DNA of 64,000 bases from Plantibacter sp. VKM Ac-2880 (GCF_015351235.1 NZ_JADKSJ010000002.1:806001-870000), one strand, 5' to 3'; counted from the first letter of the stretch, positions 17,053 through 25,975 are shown. A program made the numbers and translations. Notes: generated by a model from the letters alone, not told the origin.

Positions 17053-18108
17053 TCAGCCTCCCATGAGGGAGCTGCCGGCAGCGGCGGAGCCGGCCCCGGC
17101 GTCCGTCAGCACCTCGATACCGTCCGGCGTGACCACCACGGTGTCCTCCACCTTGACGCCGGGAGCGGTCGGGTTCCAGGCGAACGCCTGCCACGGCTGC
17201 ACGACGTCGGTCGTGTCGGGGGTGGCGCGCGGGTCGCGTCCCGCGTAACCCGCGGCGCCGCCCTGGTGGTGCCGGGTCCACTCCTCGGGGTCGAACCCCT
17301 GCGCCGCGTAGGCCGCGGTGCCCGCCCGGAAGACGTCGGCGAGGGTCGCGCCAGGCACCGTCGCGTCGAGGTAGGCGCGCTCGACCGCCCGGATCCGCAG
17401 CATGTCGGTGGCGAAGGGTTCCGGTGCGGTGCCGCCCTCGTCGAACCACCGCGTGAGGTTGACGATGAGCCCGTCCCGGCGCCCGCAGGCGACGACCATC
17501 GCGCGGGAGCCCAGCTGCCCGTCGGTCGGGAGCGGGTGCCGGTGCGCGAGTCGGTCCGTCCCGGCGACGAGGAGCACGAGCGGATCGATCCCGGCGGCGA
17601 CCAGGCTGGCGGCGAGGTCAGCCGCCACTGCGCGTTCCGTCCAGCTCGGATCGAGCCGTCCGATGAGCGCCTCGAGCGCGGCGGTCGTCTCCCGGCCGAG
17701 CGAGCGGAACCGCTCGAGTTCGGCGGGCAGGAGCGATGCCCGCGCCGCCCGCAGTTCGGCCAGGACGTCCGACTCCTGGAGCACCCCGGCGCCGCTCGGC
17801 AGCACCGTGTCGATCGGGGTGGGCCAGGGCACGGTCGTGACCCGGATGTCGGGCAGTTCCTCGGCCTGCAGGCGGTCGGCCTCGTTCGAGGTCGCCACCA
17901 GCCACGCGTCGTCATGCGAGACGACGACCGCGACGATCGGATCGGCCGCGAGGCTCACATGGACGCGGGCGCCGTCGAGGTACCAGCCGATCGCCGCTGC
18001 CGATCGCAGCACGATCGTCCGGGCGCCCTGCGACTCGAGTAGCGCCGCCAGGCGGACGTGCTTGCGTCGGCGGTCGTCCTCGTCGGGGCCGCGCCGCGCG
18101 ACGCTCAT
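17053..18108 (-). CDS. M24-fold (Xaa-Pro peptidase/creatinase-like) protein with degenerate metal site
   Basis: 351 residues: an N-terminal creatinase-type domain (1-150) and a C-terminal pita-bread domain. Active M24 peptidases need Asp, Asp, His, Glu, Glu. Here the DxG site reads VACGRRDG, the second Asp site reads NLTR, His is kept (RHHQGG), the first Glu site reads AWNPTAPG, and only the last Glu is kept (KVEDTVVVT). A dinuclear metalloprotease is therefore unlikely; creatinase shows that the fold can do metal-free C-N hydrolysis. ATGA overlap with the upstream Gfo/Idh gene places it in a sugar operon. Function unknown. Confidence 0.8.
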   Translation of the reverse strand: MSVARRGPDEDDRRRKHVRLAALLESQGARTIVLRSAAAIGWYLDGARVHVSLAADPIVAVVVSHDDAWLVATSNEADRLQAEELPDIRVTTVPWPTPIDTVLPSGAGVLQESDVLAELRAARASLLPAELERFRSLGRETTAALEALIGRLDPSWTERAVAADLAASLVAAGIDPLVLLVAGTDRLAHRHPLPTDGQLGSRAMVVACGRRDGLIVNLTRWFDEGGTAPEPFATDMLRIRAVERAYLDATVPGATLADVFRAGTAAYAAQGFDPEEWTRHHQGGAAGYAGRDPRATPDTTDVVQPWQAFAWNPTAPGVKVEDTVVVTPDGIEVLTDAGAGSAAAGSSLMGG

Positions 18109-19265
18109 CGCCGCGCCCAGGCCGTGCCGAGCTCCGCGAAGGTCCTCCCGGTGGTGGCCGCCTCGGCGACGAAGCGCTCGATCCCGGGGATGACGGGCCG
18201 ACGGTCCTCACCCGTCCCGCGCCAGTCGACGAGTTGCTCGGGGATGGGGCGCGGGGCGGGTGCCGAGCGCACGGCGTCGAGGACCGCGGTGAACGCGGAG
18301 GCGTCGGCGAGCGAGCTGACGAGCGCCGCCACACCACCTGCGCGCACATCGGCCCTGGCTCGGAGGAGGTCGGGCAGCAGCGCGGTGCGGTCGGTCGTCC
18401 ACTGGCGGACGGGTCGGCCCTCGAGGACCACCTCGACGACGTCCTTCGTGTAGAAGAACCGGATCGCCCCGTGCTCGCCACGGACCGTGACGACCGGGTC
18501 GGTGGTGTCCTCGGCGCAGAGCGTGAGCGCCGCCGTCATGGTCGGACCGCTGCGCGGCGTGACGCGGACGACGGAGGTGTCGTCGGCCTCGATGTCGTTC
18601 GCCCGGTACTGGTCGAGCTCGATGGTCGCGATCGCGGCGCGGTCCGTGACCCCACCGAGTCGGAGCATGGTCTGGACCGCGTGTGCGAGCGGGTTCGTCA
18701 CGACCCCGTCCACGACGGGCACGTCGTTCAGGGTGCGCCGACCCGACCACGCGGCGCGGGTCCAGTACCCGACCGTGCGGACCCAGGTCCCGGTCGCCTC
18801 GAGCCCCGTGACCTCGCCGATCTCCCCGGCCGTGACGAGCTCGGCGATCTGGCCGATGGCGTGCGATCCGAGACTCTGGAACCCGACCTGCACGAGTCCG
18901 CCGGTCCGTGCCGCGACGGCCTGCAGGTGGTCGAGTTCGTCGTTCGAGGTCACCGGCGGCTTCTCGAGCAGGACGTCGGCTCCGTGCTCGAGCGCCGCGA
19001 CGGCGAGGTCGAGGTGGGTGTGGATCGGCGTGGAGAGGATGACGACGTCCACCTGCCCGGCGGCGAAGCAGTCGTCGAGCGACTCGTACAGTGGGGCGTC
19101 GCCGGCCGCGTGGTCCTCCGGCGTGAAGGCGCGGTCGACGAGCCCGACCAGGCGGATCGCCCCGGTCTCGGCGAGCGCCCTGGCCGCGTCGACGTGGCTG
19201 GCGCCGTGGCCGTGGATGCCGACCACCACGACGGTGGGGACGGACTGCTGGTTCGAGGTCGTCAT
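18105..19265 (-). CDS. Gfo/Idh/MocA-family oxidoreductase
   Basis: A 386-residue NAD(P)-dependent dehydrogenase. The Rossmann loop is atypical, VVVVGIHGHGASHVDAA, with GIHGHG in place of GxGxxG; LLEKPPVTSN holds the conserved EKP near residue 103. The C-terminal domain has VVDGVVTNPLAHAVQTMLRLGG. It overlaps both neighbours by ATGA: the LacI-DUF6807 gene upstream and the M24-fold gene downstream. The substrate is probably a sugar or sugar acid imported or produced by the divergent pathway; this is inference. Confidence 0.85.
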   Translation of the reverse strand: MTTSNQQSVPTVVVVGIHGHGASHVDAARALAETGAIRLVGLVDRAFTPEDHAAGDAPLYESLDDCFAAGQVDVVILSTPIHTHLDLAVAALEHGADVLLEKPPVTSNDELDHLQAVAARTGGLVQVGFQSLGSHAIGQIAELVTAGEIGEVTGLEATGTWVRTVGYWTRAAWSGRRTLNDVPVVDGVVTNPLAHAVQTMLRLGGVTDRAAIATIELDQYRANDIEADDTSVVRVTPRSGPTMTAALTLCAEDTTDPVVTVRGEHGAIRFFYTKDVVEVVLEGRPVRQWTTDRTALLPDLLRARADVRAGGVAALVSSLADASAFTAVLDAVRSAPAPRPIPEQLVDWRGTGEDRRPVIPGIERFVAEAATTGRTFAELGTAWARR

Positions 19266-21277
19266 GTGTCACTCCCGGTGGTGGGTCGCTGGGTGGCGGG
19301 CTGGTCCTCGGCGGCGAGGAGCGCCCGGTGGATGGCCGCGGCCTGCCCGGCGTCGAGCGCGGCGTCGACGACGACCGCCTCCAGGCCGGTGGTCAGCGGG
19401 GTCTCGGCGGTGATGGTGGTGCGTGTGGCGGCGGCGAGCGAGACGCCGACACCGGGGTACTCGGCAGCGCGGAGGAACCAGGGGAAGGGCTGTTCGCCCG
19501 GCTGTCGGAAGAGCACGGTGACCGGTCGCCCGGAGGTGTCCGCGTCATCGGCGGCGGCGTCGAGGACGAACGCGACCCAGGCCGCGCGGGAACCGTGAGC
19601 GGTCGCCTCGCCGGGCCCGTCGGCGCTCAGCACCGATCGTCGCGCGCCGGCCGGCAGCCGCCAGAACCAGCCGCCGTAGCCGGCACCCTCGCGTCCGTTC
19701 GTGGCCGGTGATCCGATGGTCACGACCCCGTCGGCGCCGCTGAGGGTGCTCGAGACCAGGACGCGCAGGGCGGAGCGGGGTGCGGTGTCGTCCGCGCCGT
19801 CGGCGCCGTCGTCGGTGGTCGGGGTCGGGAGTGCGACCTCCTCGACGACCGTGAGGCGGGACTCCCGCAGCTGGGTCGTCCCGTCGCGCCCGATCCAGTC
19901 CACGGCCTGCCGCAGGGTGCCCTGGTCCTGCTGCGTGCCGACTTCGACCTCGACCACGCGTTGGACCCCGTGGTTGTCGAGCATCGTCGAGCCCTGCCCG
20001 GCGACGTAGGTGCGTCCGCCCCAGTAGGAGACGCCGTCCACGTCGGCGACGGCCATCGAGAGCCCGAAGTGGTGCAGGTGGTCGTCGGGGGCCGACTCCG
20101 TGACGACGGTTCCGGCCAGGGAGGTGACGGGGTGCGCGAACGGCCTCGGGGCGTCCTCCCGGGCGAGCCCGCCACCGTCGTGCAGGACGAGGAGTTCGCG
20201 AGCGCCGAGCCGGGCGACGAGGCCGTTCGGCTCCTCGGCGGCGACCCAGGCGACCTCGCCGACGCTTCGCGGCACCGCGGTGCTCTCCCGGGCGACGAAC
20301 CGCGGGCGGAAGACGAGCGGATGACCACCCGCCGCACCCCCGATCGTGTCGCGGAGGCGGGTCCAGGCTTCCGCTCCGAGCTCGCGGCGCGGGACGGACA
20401 CCGTGCTCAGCGCGGGCACCGCGAAGGCGGCGAAGGGGATGTCGTCGAACCCGACCAGGCTCAGGTCGGCTGGCACGGACACGCCGGCCTGGCGCAGCGC
20501 CGACACGAGCCCGAGGGCGACGAGGTCGTTGAAGGCGACCACGGCGGTCGCGTCCAGCGCCAGCACGGCGTCCACGGCAGCGGCGCCGTCGACGAGCGCG
20601 GAGCCCGCGGCGACGACGTCGACCGTGAGTTCCCGGTGTGCGGAGATGGCACGCGTGATGCCGACCCGGCGCAGGCGGTCGCCCTGGCTGGCGGCCGGCC
20701 CCGCCAGGTACACGACCCGCCGGTGCCCGAGGGCCGACAGTTCGGCGAGCACCTGCTCCATCCCGCTCGCGTAGTCGATCGACACCGACGGCACCGGCGA
20801 ATCGGCGAGCTCGCGGTTGACGAGGACCACCGGGTGCAGCTCGGCGAGCAGGGCGCGCAGTTCCGGTTCAGCCAGGCGCGGTGAGCACAGGACGATCGCG
20901 TCGCACCGTCGGCGGGCCTCCCGGGCGGCGGCCGCCTCATCGCTCGGGTCCTCCTCCGTGTCGGTCACGAGGACGCGGTAGCCGTCGGCAGCTGCCGCCC
21001 GGGTCACGCCGCGCAGGATCTCCTGGAACATCGGGTTCTCGAGGTCGGGCACGACGACGCCGACGGTGTTCGTGCGCCCGAGCGACAGATTCCTGGCGAG
21101 CATGCTCGGCTGGTATCCGAGGGCGTCCACCGCGGCGACGACCCGTCCGGCGATCTCGGCGTCGACGGTCGCCTTCCCGTTGAGCACCCGCGAGACCGTC
21201 GCCTTCGACACCTCGGCCCACCTGGCCACGTCGGAGATGGTCGGCGTGGCCCCAGCTGTGGGTAACCGGTTGCTCAT
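19262..21277 (-). CDS. LacI-family regulator fused to a DUF6807 (PmoA-like) domain
   Basis: 671 residues, twice the LacI norm. Residues 1-335 are a complete LacI/GalR repressor: TISDVARWAEVSKATVSRVL (HTH), hinge, and ligand domain with GVVVPDLENPMFQEIL, AVVAFNDLVALGLVSAL and LSLVGFDDIPFAAFAVPAL. Residues about 350-660 form a DUF6807 domain, recognised by HPVTSLAGTVVTESAPDDH, HHFGLSMAV, YWGGRTYV and IGSPATNGREGAGYGGWFW. A separate DUF6807 protein is encoded at 28773-29708. GAGG 5 nt before the ATG at 21277 supports the start. There is no stop or frameshift between domains. The gene leads its own operon and faces the uronate-type operon across a perfect palindrome. Whether the C-domain is sensor or enzyme is unknown. 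Confidence 0.9.
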   Translation of the reverse strand: MSNRLPTAGATPTISDVARWAEVSKATVSRVLNGKATVDAEIAGRVVAAVDALGYQPSMLARNLSLGRTNTVGVVVPDLENPMFQEILRGVTRAAAADGYRVLVTDTEEDPSDEAAAAREARRRCDAIVLCSPRLAEPELRALLAELHPVVLVNRELADSPVPSVSIDYASGMEQVLAELSALGHRRVVYLAGPAASQGDRLRRVGITRAISAHRELTVDVVAAGSALVDGAAAVDAVLALDATAVVAFNDLVALGLVSALRQAGVSVPADLSLVGFDDIPFAAFAVPALSTVSVPRRELGAEAWTRLRDTIGGAAGGHPLVFRPRFVARESTAVPRSVGEVAWVAAEEPNGLVARLGARELLVLHDGGGLAREDAPRPFAHPVTSLAGTVVTESAPDDHLHHFGLSMAVADVDGVSYWGGRTYVAGQGSTMLDNHGVQRVVEVEVGTQQDQGTLRQAVDWIGRDGTTQLRESRLTVVEEVALPTPTTDDGADGADDTAPRSALRVLVSSTLSGADGVVTIGSPATNGREGAGYGGWFWRLPAGARRSVLSADGPGEATAHGSRAAWVAFVLDAAADDADTSGRPVTVLFRQPGEQPFPWFLRAAEYPGVGVSLAAATRTTITAETPLTTGLEAVVVDAALDAGQAAAIHRALLAAEDQPATQRPTTGSDT

Positions 21278-21337
21278 GCGTCCTCGCTCGGATCGTTCCG
21301 GGTGGTGCGGGTCGCAATCATCATATAGGGTTCCACT

Positions 21338-21353
21338 GAGAAACCGGTTTCTC
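21338..21353. promoter_or_regulatory. perfect 16-bp LacI-type operator
   Basis: GAGAAACCGGTTTCTC is fully palindromic with the central CG typical of LacI/GalR operators. It lies in the 125-bp region between the LacI-DUF6807 gene and the divergent pathway operon, 50 bp before the latter's ATG. On the minus strand a CTATAT/TATATG -10-like box at 21322-21328 lies just downstream, so binding would cover that promoter's -35. The fusion protein is the obvious candidate ligand. Confidence 0.75.
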
Positions 21354-21402
21354 GGTTTCGGCGTCGAACGCCTCGACGCAGGCGTTGTCAGAGAGGACAC
21401 CG

Positions 21403-22401
21403 ATGCGCATCATCGTCACCGGCGGTGCCGGACGACTCGGGCGGAGTGTCGCCGCCGAACTGGTCACCGCAGGCCACGACGTCGTCTCCGTCGACCGCTC
21501 CGACCCAGGACTCCCCGGCGTCGAGGGCGTGGTGGCCGACCTGCTCGACCACGTCGCCACCCACGAGCGCTTCGCCGCCCTGCAGCCGGACGCCGTGGTG
21601 CACCTGGCCGCGATCGCCGTGCCGTTCAGCGCTCCCGAGCACGTCATCCTGTCGGTGAACCAGTCCCTGGCCTTCACCGTCCTCACCGCCGGGATCGCCG
21701 CCGGAGCCGGGAAGGTCCTGGCCGCGAGCAGCCCGACCGTCATCGGCTACGGGGCCCCGCACGGCTGGGCACCCGAGGCCCTCCCCCTCACCGAGACCCA
21801 CCCCGTCGCCCCGTGGAACGCCTACGCCCTGTCGAAGGTGGCCATCGAGTCGACGGTCGCGATGCTCGCCCGAGCACACGGCGACGCGGTCGTGACCGGT
21901 GCGTTCCGCCCGTGCTTCGTCGTCTCACCCGAGGAATGGGAGGGTGCACCGACGCAACAGGGGCACACGATCGTCGACCGGCTCGCCGATCCCGCGCTCG
22001 CAGCCGTGTCCCTGTACAACTACGTCGACGCCCGCGACGCCGGTCGCTTCGTCGCCGCCTGGATCGAGCACGCCGCAGCCCCGCACTCCGGCGGCGTGTA
22101 CTTCGTCGGAGCCGACGACGCCCTCGCCCTCGAACCGCTCTCCAGGCTGCTGCCAGCCATGGTGCCGAGCACCGCCGGCTTCGCCGAGACGCTCGTCGAC
22201 CGCAGCGCCGCGTTCAGCAGCGCGAAGGCGACCGCCGACCTCGGCTGGCGGCCTCGACACGACTGGCGGTCGGCCCTCAGCCGCGCGGAGTGGGCCCGCC
22301 TCGACGGCCTGCTCGCCGCCGACGGTCGCCCACGGCACCACGCTCCGACCGACGCCCAGACCCCGAGCCCGACGCACACGCCGACGACGACCCCCACATG
22401 A
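21403..22401 (+). CDS. NAD-dependent epimerase/dehydratase-type SDR, probable uronate dehydrogenase
   Basis: Extended SDR of 332 residues. GGAGRLGRSVAAEL is the NAD loop; AASSPTVIGYG and YALSK give the Ser and the Tyr-x-x-x-Lys dyad. First gene of a set with KdgD, an enolase-superfamily enzyme and ketoglutarate semialdehyde dehydrogenase, which makes oxidation of galacturonate or glucuronate to the aldarolactone (Udh step) the best fit; a nucleotide-sugar epimerase is the alternative. GAGAGG lies 7 nt before the ATG at 21403. The last 20 residues are a Pro/Thr-rich tail, not part of the fold. Confidence 0.72.
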   Translation: MRIIVTGGAGRLGRSVAAELVTAGHDVVSVDRSDPGLPGVEGVVADLLDHVATHERFAALQPDAVVHLAAIAVPFSAPEHVILSVNQSLAFTVLTAGIAAGAGKVLAASSPTVIGYGAPHGWAPEALPLTETHPVAPWNAYALSKVAIESTVAMLARAHGDAVVTGAFRPCFVVSPEEWEGAPTQQGHTIVDRLADPALAAVSLYNYVDARDAGRFVAAWIEHAAAPHSGGVYFVGADDALALEPLSRLLPAMVPSTAGFAETLVDRSAAFSSAKATADLGWRPRHDWRSALSRAEWARLDGLLAADGRPRHHAPTDAQTPSPTHTPTTTPT

Positions 22402-22415
22402 CGAGGACCACCACC

Positions 22416-23357
22416 ATGCCAGCACCGCTCGCCTTCGACGGCGTCCTGTACTTCCCGATCACCCCCTTCGACGCGGCGGGCGAGGTCGACCTCGGCCTCC
22501 TCGGCACCCACCTGGAGTCGCGACTCGAACACCGGCCCGGCGGCGTGTTCCCCGCCTGCGGGACGGGCGAACTGCACGCGATGTCGCCCTCGGAGGCCGC
22601 ACGCGTGGTCCGTCGGACGGTCGAGGTCGTCGACGGGTCCGTGCCGGTCATCGCGGGGGCCGGCGGTGGTGTGGCGATCGCGAAGGACCTCGCCGTCGCG
22701 GCCGAGGATGCGGGAGCCGACGCGATCCTCCTCATGCCGCCGTACCTCGTGACGGGCCCGGCGCGCGGGCTGCAGGGGTACGTCGAGGACGTCCTCTCGG
22801 CGACGAGCCTCCCGGCGATCGTGTACCACCGCAACAACGCCCGGTACACCACCGAGACGATGCGTCACCTGGCGCGCAACCCGCAGGTCGTGGGTTTCAA
22901 GGACGGCGTCGGCGACGTCGCCGCCGCGCAGGACATCGTGCTCGCCGTGCACGAGGAGGGGCGCGAGGACTTCGCCTTCTTCAACGGCCTGCTCACCGCG
23001 GAGCTCACCCAGGCGGCCTACCGGGGCATCGGCATCCCGCTGTACTCCTCCGCCGTGTTCGCGATGCTGCCCGAGCTCGCGACCCTGTTCTACCGGGCCT
23101 ACACGGAGCACGACGAACCCCTGCGCGAACGGCTGCTGCGCGAGTTCTACCGTCCGCTCGTCGCCCTCCGCGACGAGACGCCCGGGTTCGCGGTGTCACT
23201 CATCAAGGCCGGTGTCCGACTGGGCGGCCTGCCCGTCGGCTCGGTGCGGTCGCCGTTCGTCGACCCGACCACGGCACAGACCGACCGGCTGGCGGCACTC
23301 CTCGCGACCGGCGCCGACCTCGTCGCCGAACACGCGACCCTCGCAACAGGGCGCTGA
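22416..23357 (+). CDS. kdgD: 5-dehydro-4-deoxyglucarate dehydratase
   Basis: DHDPS/NAL-superfamily TIM barrel of 313 residues that dehydrates and decarboxylates 5-keto-4-deoxyglucarate to 2-ketoglutarate semialdehyde. KdgD hallmarks are visible: YFPITPFDAAGEVD, PACGTGELHAMSP, LLMPPYL, the Tyr in IVYHRNNA, the Schiff-base Lys in VGFKDGVGD, and YSSAVFAMLPELA with VSLIKAGVRL. GAGG 9 nt upstream supports ATG 22416; an earlier ATG at 22398 overlaps the previous stop (ATGA) but has no ribosome site, adding 6 residues. Confidence 0.9.
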   Translation: MPAPLAFDGVLYFPITPFDAAGEVDLGLLGTHLESRLEHRPGGVFPACGTGELHAMSPSEAARVVRRTVEVVDGSVPVIAGAGGGVAIAKDLAVAAEDAGADAILLMPPYLVTGPARGLQGYVEDVLSATSLPAIVYHRNNARYTTETMRHLARNPQVVGFKDGVGDVAAAQDIVLAVHEEGREDFAFFNGLLTAELTQAAYRGIGIPLYSSAVFAMLPELATLFYRAYTEHDEPLRERLLREFYRPLVALRDETPGFAVSLIKAGVRLGGLPVGSVRSPFVDPTTAQTDRLAALLATGADLVAEHATLATGR

Positions 23358-23359
23358 CG

Positions 23360-24451
23360 ATGCCGGCGATCGCCTCGATCACCACCACCCTGCAGCGGTT
23401 CACGATGCCGCGGCCCTGGGTGCCGGAAGCGCCGTGGCTGCACCTCATCCGGGTGGACGTCGTCGACGACGAGGGCGCGACCGGTTCCGGCTTCACGTGG
23501 ACGCCGACCATCGGCGCGACCGCGGTCCGAGCCCTGCTCGACGACGACCTCACGTCCGCCGCCATCGGCTCCTCCACCGAACCCGAGGTGCTCTGGCCGC
23601 AGCTCTGGGCACACCTGCACGAGGCCGGCGGCGGCGGGATCACGACCATCGCCCTCGCCGGGCTCGACACGGCGCTCTGGGACCTCCGCGGGCGGCGGGC
23701 GGGCCTCGGGCTGGCCGAGCTGCTCGGTCGTCGCCGTGAGACCGTCCGCGCCTACGGGAGCGGCGTCAATCTGCACCTCGACGCCGACGCCCTCGCGGCG
23801 CAGGTCGGTCGATGGATCGCGGCGGGCCACGACGCGGTGAAGGTGAAGGTCGGCAAGCCCGACGTCGCCGAGGACCTCGACCGCCTCGCCATGGTGCGCG
23901 AGCTGCTCGGCCCCGACCGACGGCTCATGATCGACGCCAACCAGCGCTGGGACCTCGAGCGGGCGACCTCGGCACTCGAACGGCTGAGCGTCGTCGACCC
24001 CGCCTGGATCGAGGAACCGCTGCGCTCCGACGACACCGCCGGCTACGAACGGTTGCGCCAGGCGACGGACATCCCGATCGCGCTCGGCGAGAACGTGCAC
24101 ACGATCCATCGGTTCCGCGACCTCGTGGACCGCGGCGTGGCCGACGTCCTGCAACCGAACGTGGTCCGCGTCGGCGGCATCACCCCGTTCCTGCAGATCG
24201 CCGAGCTCGTCGAGGACGCCGGGCTGACCCTCGCGCCACACCTCCTCCCCGACCTCTCGGGGCAACTCGCGCTCGCCCTGCCCCAGACGGTCGAGATCGA
24301 GGACGTGGAGGACGCGGACTTCGTCGCGATCAGTGCCATCGACGCGCCAGGACCGGTCGCCATCACCGGCGGCCTCGTGCAGGTCGAGCAGCGGCCCGGC
24401 CTCGGCTTCACCATCCGCCAGCAGCCCACCGAGGCCGACACCGCCCGCTGA
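23360..24451 (+). CDS. mandelate racemase/enolase-superfamily sugar-acid dehydratase or cycloisomerase
   Basis: A 363-residue enolase-superfamily enzyme. Catalytic elements are visible: KVKVGK (KxK base), metal ligands in MIDANQRW, IEEPL and GENVHT, and APHLLPDLSG with the His general base. It starts 2 bp after kdgD. In the oxidative uronate pathway an enolase-superfamily enzyme converts the aldarolactone or aldarate to 2-keto-3-deoxy aldarate (Gci or galactarate/glucarate dehydratase), which is exactly the missing step between its neighbours. Which substrate it uses is not readable from sequence. Confidence 0.85.
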   Translation: MPAIASITTTLQRFTMPRPWVPEAPWLHLIRVDVVDDEGATGSGFTWTPTIGATAVRALLDDDLTSAAIGSSTEPEVLWPQLWAHLHEAGGGGITTIALAGLDTALWDLRGRRAGLGLAELLGRRRETVRAYGSGVNLHLDADALAAQVGRWIAAGHDAVKVKVGKPDVAEDLDRLAMVRELLGPDRRLMIDANQRWDLERATSALERLSVVDPAWIEEPLRSDDTAGYERLRQATDIPIALGENVHTIHRFRDLVDRGVADVLQPNVVRVGGITPFLQIAELVEDAGLTLAPHLLPDLSGQLALALPQTVEIEDVEDADFVAISAIDAPGPVAITGGLVQVEQRPGLGFTIRQQPTEADTAR

Positions 24452-24511
24452 ACCGCTCCGTCCGGTCGCCGGTCCGTTCCGCCGACACCACACCACTCCC
24501 GAGGAGTCATC

Positions 24512-25975
24512 ATGACCACCAGCACCACCAACGCCACCATGACCGTCGACGAGGCCGCGTCACTCGCCGCCGCGGCAGCGCCCCACCTTGCCGCCTCCTC
24601 ACCGTCGACGCGCGCCGCTTGGCTCGAGGCCGTCGCCGATGCCCTCGACCGCCGCGTCACCGAGCTCGTGGCGCTCGCCGACGAGGAGTCCCACCTCGGG
24701 ACGACGCGGCTCACGGGCGAGGTCGCGCGCACGACCGGGCAGCTGCGACTGTTCGCCGCTGTCCTCGGCGACGGAGCATTCCTCGAGGTCGTCATCGACC
24801 ACGCGGACGCCGCCGCCACCCCGCCCAAGCCGGAGCTGCGGCGGATGCTGCGCCCGACGGGTCCGGTCGCCGTGTTCAGCGCCTCGAACTTCCCGTTCGC
24901 GTTCTCCGTCGCGGGTGGTGACACCGCGTCGGCGCTGGCGGCCGGCTGCCCGGTGATCGTGAAGGCCCATTCGGCGCACCCACGACTCTCCCGGCTGACC
25001 GCGGAGATCGTCATCGAGGCGTTGCACGACGCCGGCGCCCCTGAGGGCTCGTTCGCGCTCGTCGAGGGCCGCGATCAGGGCACGGCGCTCGTCCAGCACC
25101 CGGCGATCACCGCGGTCGGGTTCACCGGCTCGCTCGCCGGCGGCCGCGCGCTGTTCGACCTCGCCTCTCGGCGGCCCGCGCCGATCCCGTTCTACGGGGA
25201 GCTCGGGAGCACGAACCCGGTCGTGATCACGGCGGCGGCGCTCCAGGGTGACCGTGCGGCGGTGCTCGCCCGCGGGCTGGCCGGATCGTTCACGCTCGGG
25301 GTCGGTCAGTTCTGCACGAACCCCGGCCTCGTCCTCGTGCCTGCGGGGAGCGGGTTCGCCGAACTCGTCGCGGAGGCAGCGAACGGCACAGCAGCGGGGC
25401 GCATGCTGACGCCGGGTATCGCCGACGCCTATCAGAGCGGTGCTGCCCGTGCCGCCGCGCACCCGGGTGTGCGCACGCTCCTCGGTGGTGACGCGGAAGC
25501 ACCGCAGTCAGGCGTCGCGACCGTCCTCGCGACGACCGCCGCGACGGTGCTGGAGGACCCGGAGGTCCTGCTCGAGGAGATCTTCGGGCCGGCGACGCTC
25601 ATCATCGAGTACGCCGACGAGTCGGAGCTGCATGCGGTCCTCGCCGCGGTGGGCGGCGCCCTGACCGCCACCGTGCACGCGGCTCCCGACGAGGATGTCA
25701 CCGAGCTGGTGTCGCGGCTCGAACCGCTCGCCGGCCGGGTGCTCTTCGGCGGTTGGCCGACGGGCGTCGCGGTGGGCTGGGCGCAGCACCACGGTGGTCC
25801 GTGGCCGGCCACGACCTCGCTCCACACCTCCGTCGGGGCGACCGCCGTCCGTCGGTTCCAGCGTCCGATCGTCTACCAGGACACCCCCGAGCGCGTCCTC
25901 CCCGAGGCGCTCCACGAGTCGAACCCGCTCCGCCTCCCGCGCCGCATCGACGGCGTCCTGGAGCTCCCCGCCTGA
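24512..25975 (+). CDS. 2,5-dioxovalerate (ketoglutarate semialdehyde) dehydrogenase
   Basis: Aldehyde dehydrogenase of 487 residues that oxidises 2-ketoglutarate semialdehyde to 2-ketoglutarate. The KGSADH subgroup is recognised by GPVAVFSASNFPFAFSVAGG, CPVIVKAHSAHPRLS, VGFTGSLAGGRALFDLA, PFYGELGSTNPVV (Glu base) and LGVGQFCTNPGLV (nucleophilic Cys). GAGGAG 5 nt before the ATG supports the start. It completes the route from uronate to the TCA cycle with the three preceding genes and ends convergent to the esterase gene. Confidence 0.92.
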   Translation: MTTSTTNATMTVDEAASLAAAAAPHLAASSPSTRAAWLEAVADALDRRVTELVALADEESHLGTTRLTGEVARTTGQLRLFAAVLGDGAFLEVVIDHADAAATPPKPELRRMLRPTGPVAVFSASNFPFAFSVAGGDTASALAAGCPVIVKAHSAHPRLSRLTAEIVIEALHDAGAPEGSFALVEGRDQGTALVQHPAITAVGFTGSLAGGRALFDLASRRPAPIPFYGELGSTNPVVITAAALQGDRAAVLARGLAGSFTLGVGQFCTNPGLVLVPAGSGFAELVAEAANGTAAGRMLTPGIADAYQSGAARAAAHPGVRTLLGGDAEAPQSGVATVLATTAATVLEDPEVLLEEIFGPATLIIEYADESELHAVLAAVGGALTATVHAAPDEDVTELVSRLEPLAGRVLFGGWPTGVAVGWAQHHGGPWPATTSLHTSVGATAVRRFQRPIVYQDTPERVLPEALHESNPLRLPRRIDGVLELPA

